Shown here piece after piece: positions 7,996 to 16,359 of a stretch of DNA of 64,000 nt. Numbering within the stretch: the first letter of the stretch is position 1; each line of letters starts with the position of its first letter. The notes below the pieces were generated by a model. That model saw only the letters and a program-made list of their open reading frames with translations. It did no database searches and was not told where the DNA came from. The position numbers and the translations under genes are program-made. Origin of the DNA: Blautia hansenii (GTDB lineage Bacteria; Bacillota; Clostridia; Lachnospirales; Lachnospiraceae); assembly GCF_013304445.1 (NCBI RefSeq), contig NZ_JAAITA010000005.1:93897-157896 (forward strand), read 5' to 3'.

Positions 7996-10557
7996 TTATT
8001 TCTGCTTTTTATATTGAGTTAAAATTGCAAACAGCTGATTGGCATCCAGTGGCTTGGATACATGCTGATTCATGCCTGCTTCTCTTGTCTTTTTCCGGTC
8101 CTCCTCAAAGGCATTGGCAGATAAAGCAATCATGGGAATGGTTTTTGCATCTTCTCTTGAAAGCTTCCGGATTTCTTTTGCTGCCTGCAGTCCATCCATC
8201 ACAGGCATCATGACATCCATGATAATGCAGTCCATCTCCCCTGGTTCTGATTTTTCAAAAATTTCCAACGCTTCCGCCCCGTTTGCCGCACAGGTAACTT
8301 CCACCTTTCCTTCCTCCAGCACATACTGGGCAATTTCCCGATTCAATTCATTGTCCTCTGCCAACAATACATGCATACCGGCCACGTCAAAGGACTGGCC
8401 CTCCTCCACAGATTCTTTGTTTTCCTGCCTGTTTATCTCAAAAGGCAGCCGTACAAAAAAGCAGCTTCCCTCGCCTATCTGACTGCTCAAACGGATGGTG
8501 CCGCCCATCTGGTCTACCAGTTTTTTTGTAATCGCCATACCAAGCCCGGTTCCCGCATAAGAAGTTCTGGCGCCCTGGGTTTCCTGGGTAAAGGCCTCGA
8601 AAATATGCTTCTGAAACTCTTCTTTCATGCCGATTCCCGTATCTTTGATTTCAAATTCCAGCCAGACTGTGTTCTCACATCCCTGTGTCTCTTTTGTCAG
8701 GATTTGAACACTTCCGCATTCTTTGTTATATTTGATGGCATTTCCTATAATATTGATTAATATCTGCCTCAGCTGCAGCGGACAGCCCCTGAGTCTGGCA
8801 TATCCAATTTCTTCCCGGCGGTCCTGGATTTTTATCTGCTGGAGCTGTGCCTGTGGAAGCAGGATGGACATACAATGATCCAGTACTTCGTGAATATCGA
8901 AGGTTTCCTCCACTCTGGTCTGTTTCCCGCTTTCCAGTCTGGACAAGTCCAGCACATCATTGACCAGGGAAAGGAGATGCTCTGCTGACTGGCGAATTTT
9001 CCGGCGGCACTCTTTCTGTCTGCTGATGTCTTCTTCCTCGTTTTCCGCAATCGTCAAAAGCCCCAGAATTCCATTAATGGGTGTACGGATATCATGGGAC
9101 ATATGAGACAGAAATTCCGTCTTAACCTTGTTGGCCTGCTGTGCCTCTTGCAAAGCCTCTTTTAAAAGTTCTTCCCGGTCCTGCTTGTCTTTAACCGTAT
9201 CCGTTACATCCTGCCAGTATCCGCTGAGACGATAGCCGCTGCCCGGAAAATTTTTCTTACTGGAAACACCCAGCCGAAAATACATCTGTTCTTTTTTTCC
9301 ATAGCTGCAGGGATAGACAATTTCCTGAAAACCGTTGGCAATGCTGCGTTTCAGCACTTCCATGACTTCCCCTCTATATTTTTCATCAATTCCGGACACC
9401 CAATCCCTAAAACAGTTGAAAGAAAGCTCTTCTTCGGGAATTCCCATCAGTTTATGCAGCGTCCTGTCTCCATGCATAACCGGCGCTTTTCCCTCTTCCC
9501 AGCGAAGACTCCAAAGCCCGGTCTGGGAGCCGGCCAAAGTTTCCTGCACCTGCTCCAGCGTCTCCCGGCGAGAATCTTCTTTTTCATCCATCAAAGCATC
9601 AATATTTCTCGCCCCCATAACGACAACGGTTTCATCCAGGGTTTTGCTTATATCACAAAAGCAAAATTCAAAATGCCTCTGTCTATCTGCTCTCTCCTTA
9701 ATACAATACCGGAACGACACTCTTCCTGTTTCTCTCACCAGCCGTTTCAGCCGCTTTCTCTCTGTCATATAGCGAACAAATCCCGCATCGTTTTCTGAAA
9801 CCCAGCGTTCTATGTACTGGCTGATAGCCACATCATATATTTGATTGGTGAACGAAATTTCCGATACCGTTTTCGGCAAGGTATCCGTCATTCGGTAAAT
9901 GTCGTATTTTCCCGTATCCAGATTTACAATATAAATGGAGTTATAATCTTCGCAGAGTGCATTTAAAATTTCATTGTTCATCTCCAATTCATGGCTCATT
10001 TCATTTAACTGCTCCTGCATTTCCAAACGGGCCTGTATGTTTTCTTTCTGTTCCTTTTCCCTGGTAATATCAATAAAAACACCAGTAAACAGACGGGGGT
10101 TTCCTTTCTCCCACCGCAGTGTTTCTCCAATGGCATGAAACCAGCGATACCCCTGATACCTTGTCTTCAGACGGTAAATGACGTCATATTTCCCTCCGCA
10201 TTTTACCGCATGCCAGTAAGCCTCCAATGTAGATTCCCGGTCCTCCGGATGCAGCAATTCAGTCCAGGAATCCAGTCTATCGGGAAAATCCATCCTATTC
10301 TCATATCCAAGCATAAAGCGGAATTCCTGACTCCACACAACTTTTGTTATTTCCCCCTGATGATTAAAATGCATCGTCCACATACCCGAAGAAATCAGCT
10401 GATGCACCATTTTGGCCTTTCGCTCTTCCTCCATAATTAACGTATTAATTTCCTCTATTAATTGCTGACAGTCTCCCTCTCCCCGAAAAGGAATGGGGGC
10501 TATCACCGAAGTCTCTCTCATATTCTGCAGGCATCTGATAATCTCTTTTAACTCCAT
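7996..10557 (-). CDS. Hybrid sensor histidine kinase with PAS, HisKA, HATPase and receiver domains
   Basis: An 853-residue kinase with no clear membrane segment, so probably cytoplasmic. PAS-type domains lie at about residues 50-165 (with a PAC-like IDITREKE end) and 340-455; a coiled coil precedes HisKA, whose phospho-His is His488 in SHMSHDIRTPINGILG. The HATPase carries NAIKYN and GTGLGMAITKKLVDQMGG, and a C-terminal receiver (about 728-850) has the Asp in CIIMDVMMPVMDG. The domain order predicts a His-Asp-His-Asp relay through the HPt protein encoded next. The input signal is unknown. Confidence 0.9.
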   Translation of the reverse strand: MELKEIIRCLQNMRETSVIAPIPFRGEGDCQQLIEEINTLIMEEERKAKMVHQLISSGMWTMHFNHQGEITKVVWSQEFRFMLGYENRMDFPDRLDSWTELLHPEDRESTLEAYWHAVKCGGKYDVIYRLKTRYQGYRWFHAIGETLRWEKGNPRLFTGVFIDITREKEQKENIQARLEMQEQLNEMSHELEMNNEILNALCEDYNSIYIVNLDTGKYDIYRMTDTLPKTVSEISFTNQIYDVAISQYIERWVSENDAGFVRYMTERKRLKRLVRETGRVSFRYCIKERADRQRHFEFCFCDISKTLDETVVVMGARNIDALMDEKEDSRRETLEQVQETLAGSQTGLWSLRWEEGKAPVMHGDRTLHKLMGIPEEELSFNCFRDWVSGIDEKYRGEVMEVLKRSIANGFQEIVYPCSYGKKEQMYFRLGVSSKKNFPGSGYRLSGYWQDVTDTVKDKQDREELLKEALQEAQQANKVKTEFLSHMSHDIRTPINGILGLLTIAENEEEDISRQKECRRKIRQSAEHLLSLVNDVLDLSRLESGKQTRVEETFDIHEVLDHCMSILLPQAQLQQIKIQDRREEIGYARLRGCPLQLRQILINIIGNAIKYNKECGSVQILTKETQGCENTVWLEFEIKDTGIGMKEEFQKHIFEAFTQETQGARTSYAGTGLGMAITKKLVDQMGGTIRLSSQIGEGSCFFVRLPFEINRQENKESVEEGQSFDVAGMHVLLAEDNELNREIAQYVLEEGKVEVTCAANGAEALEIFEKSEPGEMDCIIMDVMMPVMDGLQAAKEIRKLSREDAKTIPMIALSANAFEEDRKKTREAGMNQHVSKPLDANQLFAILTQYKKQK

Positions 10558-10649
10558 AGCAGTCCCTTTCCTAAAAACTTGTTTCTCAAAATATCACGGT
10601 TCGGTTGCCATTTTACGTCATAGCCTGCCCTTATGCAAGAAAAATCTTT

Positions 10650-11483
10650 CTACAGGTATTCCACTGCAAATCCGCTGTCCAAAGCATATTTCTCCACGCT
10701 TCCGCCCTTTCTGCAGCGGATGGTGGTACTTTTATTTACAATCCACTCTCCGATTTCCTCCGGCTCACCTAAAATCTCCAATACCTTTAGTCTGCCGCAG
10801 CCGTGAAAGGCCCATTTTCCTATTTTCTTTACCGAAGATGGAATCCTTGCTTTTTCCAGTGTTTTGCTTTTCAAAAAAGCGCTGTCTCCGATTTCTTCCA
10901 GGGAATCCGGAAATTCTACTTTATCCATTCCAGTCCAGTAAAAGGCTTCCCTGCCGATTTTTTTCAGTCCCTGTGCCGGAAATACCACTTTTTTTAAGTT
11001 GACGCAGCGGTAAAAGGCCCTGTCTTCTATGATTTCCATACCTTCCGGAAGACAGATTTTCTCCATACTTTCACATTCCTGAAAGGTTCCTGCCTCCAGC
11101 TTTCGGAGTCTTCCGCTTTCCAGTTCCACTTTTTCCAGACGTTTGCACTGGGCAAAAGACGACTTTCCAAGAATCTCCAGCTTATCCGAAAACACGGCTT
11201 CTTTTAAGCGGATACAGCCGGAAAAGGCTTCTTTTCGGATTTGGGCAACTTCTCCCAGATTAATATTTTTAAGTCCGGTACAGTGATAAAAACTCTGATT
11301 TCCAATTACAGCCAGGGTATCCGGAATTTCCGCCTGTTTCACCTTTACATTATTCTTCATGGCCTGGTCCTGAATACTGCGGTAGCAATCGTCCAGTATC
11401 AGCACCTTTCCCTTAAAATTTTTCCCCGATTCTCTGTCGAAAACATCCTTTTCTCTTGCTCTCCATGTCAGTGTCCTTCCCAT
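10650..11483 (-). CDS. BspA-like leucine-rich-repeat protein without signal peptide
   Basis: About 277 residues made of repeated LRR_5-type units of about 23 residues (for example AFSGCIRLKEAVFSDKLEILG, AFYRCVNLKKVVFPAQGLKKIG). Such repeats usually serve protein binding and are best known from surface proteins of gut and oral bacteria. Here there is no signal peptide, lipobox or membrane segment, so it should stay in the cytoplasm. I chose ATG at 11483 because AGGGG lies eight bases upstream; ATG at 11510 would add nine residues but lacks a good ribosome site. Its own promoter is proposed at 11531-11559. Function unknown. Confidence 0.75.
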   Translation of the reverse strand: MGRTLTWRAREKDVFDRESGKNFKGKVLILDDCYRSIQDQAMKNNVKVKQAEIPDTLAVIGNQSFYHCTGLKNINLGEVAQIRKEAFSGCIRLKEAVFSDKLEILGKSSFAQCKRLEKVELESGRLRKLEAGTFQECESMEKICLPEGMEIIEDRAFYRCVNLKKVVFPAQGLKKIGREAFYWTGMDKVEFPDSLEEIGDSAFLKSKTLEKARIPSSVKKIGKWAFHGCGRLKVLEILGEPEEIGEWIVNKSTTIRCRKGGSVEKYALDSGFAVEYL

Positions 11484-11530
11484 TGTACCTTCCCCTGCTT
11501 TCTTTTTCATTTTCCCATTCTCTATTTAAA

Positions 11531-11559
11531 ACTTTAGCACAAAAATATGCTGCACTCAA
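11531..11559 (-). promoter_or_regulatory. Possible promoter of the LRR gene
   Basis: Minus-strand TTGAGT (11554-11559) and TAAAGT (11531-11536), 17 bases apart, in the 90-base gap after the ECF operon. It would make the LRR gene independent of the B12 riboswitch unit. No terminator is visible between the two, so read-through is also possible. Confidence 0.4.
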
Positions 11560-11575
11560 TGACTTTCACACCCCT

Positions 11576-12919
11576 TTACACTTCTAAAATTCCATACTTC
11601 TTTCGGATTCTGTCCAATTTCCGTTCCATGGGAATGGTCAGAAAGAACAGAAAAATCACGGTAGATGTTCCGTGTATCACATTAAACGGAAATCCGGTGG
11701 CATAAGAGGCTGCAAAAGCCTGCCAGGACAAATCCTGTCCCACCATAGTCACAGATGCCGTATCCATGAAAAATCCGTAAATAATCAGCGTAGACAGCCC
11801 GCCGTAAATGCAGAGCAGAATTTTATGTCTCCACTCCTTTTTCCGGCTGCCGCTTCTTTTTCCGGGACTGCGAAACAAAAGACCTGCCAGAAACCCTATG
11901 ATTCCAAAGGAAAACATCTGCCAGGGCGTCCACGGTCCCTGCCCGAAAAAGAAGTTGGACACAAACCCCGCCATAGCCCCTGTGAGAAATCCGGCTTCTG
12001 CCCCAAGTCCCACACCGGCCAGAATCACAATGGCCGCCACAGGTTTAAACTGGGGCAGCATAAAAAACGCCATGCGCCCTGCCACGGCAATAGCTGCCAT
12101 CACCGCAATGAGCAGGATTTCCCTGGCCTGGGGCTTTCGCTCTTCAAATACCATGAAAAAAGGTATCATAGCCAGTCCGATGATACACAGGGAAATAAAA
12201 ATTTCACTTCTGTCATTGAGGAAAAAAATCCCGAAAAAGATGACAAAAGGAATGGCTACAAGAATCAGCACCATGGCAGTCAGCGTTCTTTTCCCCACTC
12301 CCCGGTCTTTCTTCACACTGCGCTCTATGTACTTCTGGACTTCATATTCCGCCTGGGTATCCAGAAGCTTTCCTGCCCAAATGAGCATAAGCACAGACAG
12401 AATCAGCTGCGCATACTGCCAGGCCGTCAGTTGAATATAACTGTGTATCGTCAGATTGATGAAATTGCTCTCTCTTCCCATTCTTTCGTTGATAAAAAGA
12501 TTGGCCGCTCCTATGCAGCAAAAAGCCGCCACGGCCATAAGACTGCTCCAGACAAAGGCAAATCTTACATACCCCAGGCTCTTTTTCTTCATTGTATAAG
12601 AAAGAACCCCGCACAGAACCATGAAAAGAATCAAAAGCCCTGCCGCGCCCTTCAGTCCCATGCTGATTTTATGCAGCATTTCCAGTTCTCCTGCCTCAAA
12701 CAATTCCATGCGCATCCTGCCGCCCATTTCAATACTGGTTTGTATGTTTTTTACACACTGCTCCATCTCCCAGAAGGTATACGTCACCGGAAGCTGGGAA
12801 TATTTCAGCACAGGTATGGAAATCCACGGAAAAAAGGAGGCGCACAGACTTACAAAAAGACTGACGTATAAGGGCAGCATAGCCCTGGTATCTACTCCGG
12901 TTGCCTGCTTCTTTGACAT
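11576..12919 (-). CDS. ECF transporter substrate-binding (S) membrane component, N-terminally extended; predicted cobamide-specific
   Basis: A 447-residue polytopic membrane protein. The last 200 or so residues (from AREILLIAVMAAIAVAGRMAF to the end) form a typical six-helix ECF S component with the GAEAGFLTGAMAGFVSNFFFG region. S components are normally 170-220 residues; here a further 240-residue block with about six or seven membrane segments precedes it. The start ATG at 12919 overlaps the ATPase gene by 28 bases. It is the last gene of a riboswitch-controlled unit that supplies the T and A subunits, so B12 or a B12 precursor is the predicted substrate. Specificity is inferred from the riboswitch and neighbours, not from a substrate motif. 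Confidence 0.8.
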   Translation of the reverse strand: MSKKQATGVDTRAMLPLYVSLFVSLCASFFPWISIPVLKYSQLPVTYTFWEMEQCVKNIQTSIEMGGRMRMELFEAGELEMLHKISMGLKGAAGLLILFMVLCGVLSYTMKKKSLGYVRFAFVWSSLMAVAAFCCIGAANLFINERMGRESNFINLTIHSYIQLTAWQYAQLILSVLMLIWAGKLLDTQAEYEVQKYIERSVKKDRGVGKRTLTAMVLILVAIPFVIFFGIFFLNDRSEIFISLCIIGLAMIPFFMVFEERKPQAREILLIAVMAAIAVAGRMAFFMLPQFKPVAAIVILAGVGLGAEAGFLTGAMAGFVSNFFFGQGPWTPWQMFSFGIIGFLAGLLFRSPGKRSGSRKKEWRHKILLCIYGGLSTLIIYGFFMDTASVTMVGQDLSWQAFAASYATGFPFNVIHGTSTVIFLFFLTIPMERKLDRIRKKYGILEV

Positions 12920-14568
12920 GCTTCTATCACATCCTTTACTGTTACTGCATCCGGGAAAATCTGCCTGGCCATGCGGTTTGCCGCTGTGGTATAAAAGCTG
13001 TTTCCCGTAAAAAATTCCTTAGCGGCGCAGGCCGTCACAATCCCTCCGTCAAAAAACATGGCGCAGGTATCCCCATAGGCAGCACAAAATTCAATGTCAT
13101 GGGAAACCATGACTATGGTAATCCCCTGTTCTTTCAGTTTCTGGAAAATCTCCGCCAGTCTGCTTTTATAAAATCCATCCAGCCCCTTTGTAGGCTCGTC
13201 CAAAAGCAGAATTTCCGGCTCCAGAAGCAGTACCTTGGCAAGCGCCGCCCTCTGCTGCTCCCCGCCGCTTAAATCATAGGGGTGCATGTGCAGTAAATGC
13301 CCAATTTGCGTATCCCCAACGACTTTTTCTATCTTTTCCCTGTCTTCCTTTCGCCTGATGGGGGAACGTTCCGAAAACATTTCCCACAAATCCTCTTCCA
13401 CTGTGTTTCCCACAAACAGCGTCTGGGGATTCTGGGGCAGAACTCCCAGAAAACGATGAAACAATTCTTTATCCCGGATTTTGCGGATTTCTTTTCCTTT
13501 TAAAAGGATTTTCCCACGGTAGGGCCGGTGAATTCCGCTAAGAAGAGACAGCGTGGTGCTCTTTCCCGTACCGTTTCCGCCCAGAATACAGAAAAGTTCG
13601 CCTTTGGGAACCTGCAGAGATAAATCCTTTACAATGTCCCGCCCATCCTTTTCATAGCGAAACCAGACTTCTTTTGCCTCAACCACATAGTCCCTTTCCT
13701 GTTTTCTGTGCCGGAAACATTCCCTGTGCTGCATATTTTTGCAGCTTCCATAGTGCTGCTCCAGCCAGTTTCTGCCCTCGCATACCGTCAGGGGACAGAC
13801 GCCTTCCTGACCGGTTCCATTGTAAATCTGCACCGGACTTGGCATGGCCAGAAACAAATCATTGTCTGCCAAATCCTTTCCCACCATCCGGGGCGTATCA
13901 AAATAAATCTGCTTTCCCTCTTCCAGTACCAGCACCTGATCTGCCATGGGAAAGACCTCTTCCAGTCTGTGCTCAATGAGAATCACGGTAACGCCCAAAT
14001 CCAGATTAATCTTCCGTATCGTAGAAAGAAATTCTCCTGCGGCAATGGGGTCAAGCTGGGAAGTGGGTTCGTCCAGCACCAGTACCTTTGGCTGCATAGC
14101 CATAACAGAAGCCAGATTCAAAAGCTGCTTCTGCCCGCCGGACAGTTCTTCCACATTCTTGTCGAACCAGTTCTGAATCCCAAAAAAGCTGGCCATTTCC
14201 GCCACCCGAAGGCGTATGGTCTGCTGGTCATATCCTAAGTTTTCCACACCAAAGGCCAGTTCATGCCAGACCTTATCCGTGACAATCTGGTTGTCCGGAC
14301 TCTGAAGTACATAGCCAATCTGTGCAGACTGCCTGCGCACAGACACCTCCTCCAGCTTTTCTCCCTCAAAAAGGATTTCGCCCTCCCGCTTTCCATAAGG
14401 ACTCAGAACGGTTTTAAAATGCCGCAGAAGGGTGGTTTTTCCACAGCCGGATTTTCCGCAGATAACCACAAATTCTCCCGGTTCAATGGAAAAATTCAAG
14501 TTTTGTATCGCCGGACGTTCTGTGTCCGGATAAGTAAAATTCAAATTTTTGATTTCATATAATGCCAT
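12892..14568 (-). CDS. ECF transporter ATPase, two ATPase halves fused (EcfA-EcfA')
   Basis: A 558-residue double ABC ATPase that powers the ECF importer. The first half has Walker A GKSGCGKTTLL, signature LSGGQKQLLNLA and Walker B VLVLDEPTSQLD; the second has GGNGTGKSTTL, LSGGEQQRAALAK and ILLLDEPTKGLD. Both H-loops (IEHRLEEV, VSHDIEF) are present. In most Bacillota EcfA1 and EcfA2 are separate genes, so the fusion marks a dedicated transporter. ATG at 14568 with AGAGG upstream is preferred to the longer frame from 14646, which lies inside the T-component gene. It overlaps ecfT and the S-component gene by 28 bases each. Confidence 0.88.
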   Translation of the reverse strand: MALYEIKNLNFTYPDTERPAIQNLNFSIEPGEFVVICGKSGCGKTTLLRHFKTVLSPYGKREGEILFEGEKLEEVSVRRQSAQIGYVLQSPDNQIVTDKVWHELAFGVENLGYDQQTIRLRVAEMASFFGIQNWFDKNVEELSGGQKQLLNLASVMAMQPKVLVLDEPTSQLDPIAAGEFLSTIRKINLDLGVTVILIEHRLEEVFPMADQVLVLEEGKQIYFDTPRMVGKDLADNDLFLAMPSPVQIYNGTGQEGVCPLTVCEGRNWLEQHYGSCKNMQHRECFRHRKQERDYVVEAKEVWFRYEKDGRDIVKDLSLQVPKGELFCILGGNGTGKSTTLSLLSGIHRPYRGKILLKGKEIRKIRDKELFHRFLGVLPQNPQTLFVGNTVEEDLWEMFSERSPIRRKEDREKIEKVVGDTQIGHLLHMHPYDLSGGEQQRAALAKVLLLEPEILLLDEPTKGLDGFYKSRLAEIFQKLKEQGITIVMVSHDIEFCAAYGDTCAMFFDGGIVTACAAKEFFTGNSFYTTAANRMARQIFPDAVTVKDVIEACQRSRQPE

Positions 14569-15434
14569 TTTATATCCTCTGTCACATCTATGATTATAGG
14601 GAGAAAACACAAAATCCCATAGCACACATACACCAGCATGGCCCACAGGGTATTTGTATTCATCCGCAACATGGGGTAATACAAAAAATGCACCCTCTTT
14701 GTCAAAATTCCTGCAAAAATATTTCCGCCCAGCAAAAGCAGAATCCCCAAAAACAGCTTATCTCTGGTATCAAAACGGTAAATAGAAAAATTATTCCGGC
14801 CTCTGAGCCCGTATCCTCTGGACTTCATGGAATCTGCAGTTTCCACCGAATTTTCCAGCGCCCAGGTCGTCATGACAGAAAGGATTTTCATGCCGTGCTT
14901 TGCCCTTGCAAGCACATTGCCGTTTGTCACATCACGGCCAATGCATTTCTGGGAATCGGAAATTTTCTCAATCTGATTTTTAAACCTTGGCACAAAACGA
15001 AGCACCATGGATAAAATCAGGGACACAGCAGGAATGGCCTTCCCAAACAGATAAATGAATTTGTCGGAAGTCATAACCACCTGATAGCAGGAAAACCAGT
15101 TCAGCACACTGACCAGCATAACACCAGCCGCCAGACCGTAGAGAATCGACTCCAGTGTCAGAGGATTTCCGTTTTTCAGGTATAAAATCAGAGTAATCCC
15201 CTGGTGGTTAAACAGGGGATTTACAGCTGCCGAAATCAGAAAGACCGGCAGCATCAGCCATAATGCTGTTTTTAATGCTTTCCAGTGTTTTAAATAGATG
15301 TAGTACGCCATTCCACCCAGGCAGGAAAGTCCCAGAAAGACCGGGTGCATCAGAAACATAGAGCACCCGATAACCAGTACAAAATAAAGAAAGTTATTGA
15401 CCGGATGGAAGGTAGAAAAAGTATCCTGTCTCAT
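14541..15434 (-). CDS. ECF transporter transmembrane (T) component
   Basis: A 297-residue membrane protein with five or more hydrophobic segments and the EcfT coupling-helix signature in DSMKSRGYGLRGR (the usual A-R-G-type motif appears as KSRG). It links the ATPase pair to the S component. The ATG at 15434 follows the stop of the DUF4430 lipoprotein gene by a single base, which argues strongly that capture protein and transporter are made together. Dedicated, single-substrate ECF systems carry their own T gene next to the S gene, as seen here. Confidence 0.86.
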   Translation of the reverse strand: MRQDTFSTFHPVNNFLYFVLVIGCSMFLMHPVFLGLSCLGGMAYYIYLKHWKALKTALWLMLPVFLISAAVNPLFNHQGITLILYLKNGNPLTLESILYGLAAGVMLVSVLNWFSCYQVVMTSDKFIYLFGKAIPAVSLILSMVLRFVPRFKNQIEKISDSQKCIGRDVTNGNVLARAKHGMKILSVMTTWALENSVETADSMKSRGYGLRGRNNFSIYRFDTRDKLFLGILLLLGGNIFAGILTKRVHFLYYPMLRMNTNTLWAMLVYVCYGILCFLPIIIDVTEDIKWHYMKSKI

Positions 15435-15435
15435 A

Positions 15436-16350
15436 TCACTCTTCCCAATACTGTCCTAAATCGCGTCCCAGATCACAGGTATAATTCCAGTGAATCACAT
15501 CCCCTTCTTTTACCTGATAACGGCTGCAGCCATAGTTGGGATACCAGCCATTGACCTCATACATCCAGCCGGAATATCTTCCGCAGTCAAATTCATACAG
15601 GTTGTTGATACCTTCCACATAAGCGCTGTTGTACTTTGGGGTGAAACTGGCTTCCATGTGAATACGGTTGTTCTGGGTTTCTCTCAGCAATACATCATAC
15701 ACAGATTCTCCCTGATAGAAAGTCACTTCCCGCTCACTGAAAATAACACCATCCTCCGGCACCAGTACATCCTTTCCCTCTGTCAAATCTGACATATTGT
15801 CCAGTATGGTGTCACAGGAAATGCTCAGATAACAGGTTCCCGGCTTACTCTTGTCGATTTCCACGCTCCCCGGTTCTACGGGGTTCGGCTTTCCTTCCGG
15901 AATGGGGTCTGTCAGATACTGGTCTTGCTCTGTAGACGTACCGTCACTGTAGGTTACCGTTCCATTGCTCCCCGTACTCCCTTCGTCAGAACTGTCCTCC
16001 CCCTTCTCTGTATGGCTGTCTGCATTTCCTGCTGCACTTTGTTCCGAGGATTTTTTCTCCTGGTATTTCGTATAATCTGCCTCTCTGTCTTCCGCAGACT
16101 CGACATCCAGGTACTCGTCTTCCCCAGCTTCCAACGCTTCCTCTTTTTCTGCGCTGTCCGTCTTTTTCTCTTCTGCTTTTTTCCCGGTATCTTTTTTCTT
16201 GATTCCTTCTGTCTCCGTCCAGGCATCGCTGTCCGCGGTTTTCTCCTGCCCCGGCACAGCCAGTTTCTCCGTACCGCAGCCAACTGTTGTAAAAGCAAGT
16301 GCTGCAGCCAGCGCCAGAATTCCCATTGTTTTTCTGATTGTTTTTCTCAT
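15436..16350 (-). CDS. DUF4430 (transcobalamin C-terminal-like) lipoprotein
   Basis: A 304-residue lipoprotein: lipobox TTVGC near residue 25, then about 140 residues of Glu/Lys/Ser-rich linker, then a DUF4430 domain over about residues 173-297. The domain shows the hallmark SGWMYEVNGWYPNYGCSRY followed by KEGDVIHWNY. DUF4430 is related to the beta-domain of animal intrinsic factor and transcobalamin, which closes over the bound corrinoid. The start is ATG at 16350 behind AGGTGG; the GTG at 16359 lies inside that ribosome site. It is sandwiched between the alpha-barrel protein and ecfT. Predicted role: hand a corrinoid from the outer face to the ECF S component. Direct binding is not shown by sequence alone. 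Confidence 0.82.
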   Translation of the reverse strand: MRKTIRKTMGILALAAALAFTTVGCGTEKLAVPGQEKTADSDAWTETEGIKKKDTGKKAEEKKTDSAEKEEALEAGEDEYLDVESAEDREADYTKYQEKKSSEQSAAGNADSHTEKGEDSSDEGSTGSNGTVTYSDGTSTEQDQYLTDPIPEGKPNPVEPGSVEIDKSKPGTCYLSISCDTILDNMSDLTEGKDVLVPEDGVIFSEREVTFYQGESVYDVLLRETQNNRIHMEASFTPKYNSAYVEGINNLYEFDCGRYSGWMYEVNGWYPNYGCSRYQVKEGDVIHWNYTCDLGRDLGQYWEE

Positions 16351-16359
16351 GTATTCCAC

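Noticed and set aside
11672..12871. Long plus-strand open frame opposite the ECF S gene (399 codons)
   Set aside because: Its translation is low-complexity His/Lys/Gln-rich, it has no ribosome site, and the minus frame encodes a clear membrane transporter.
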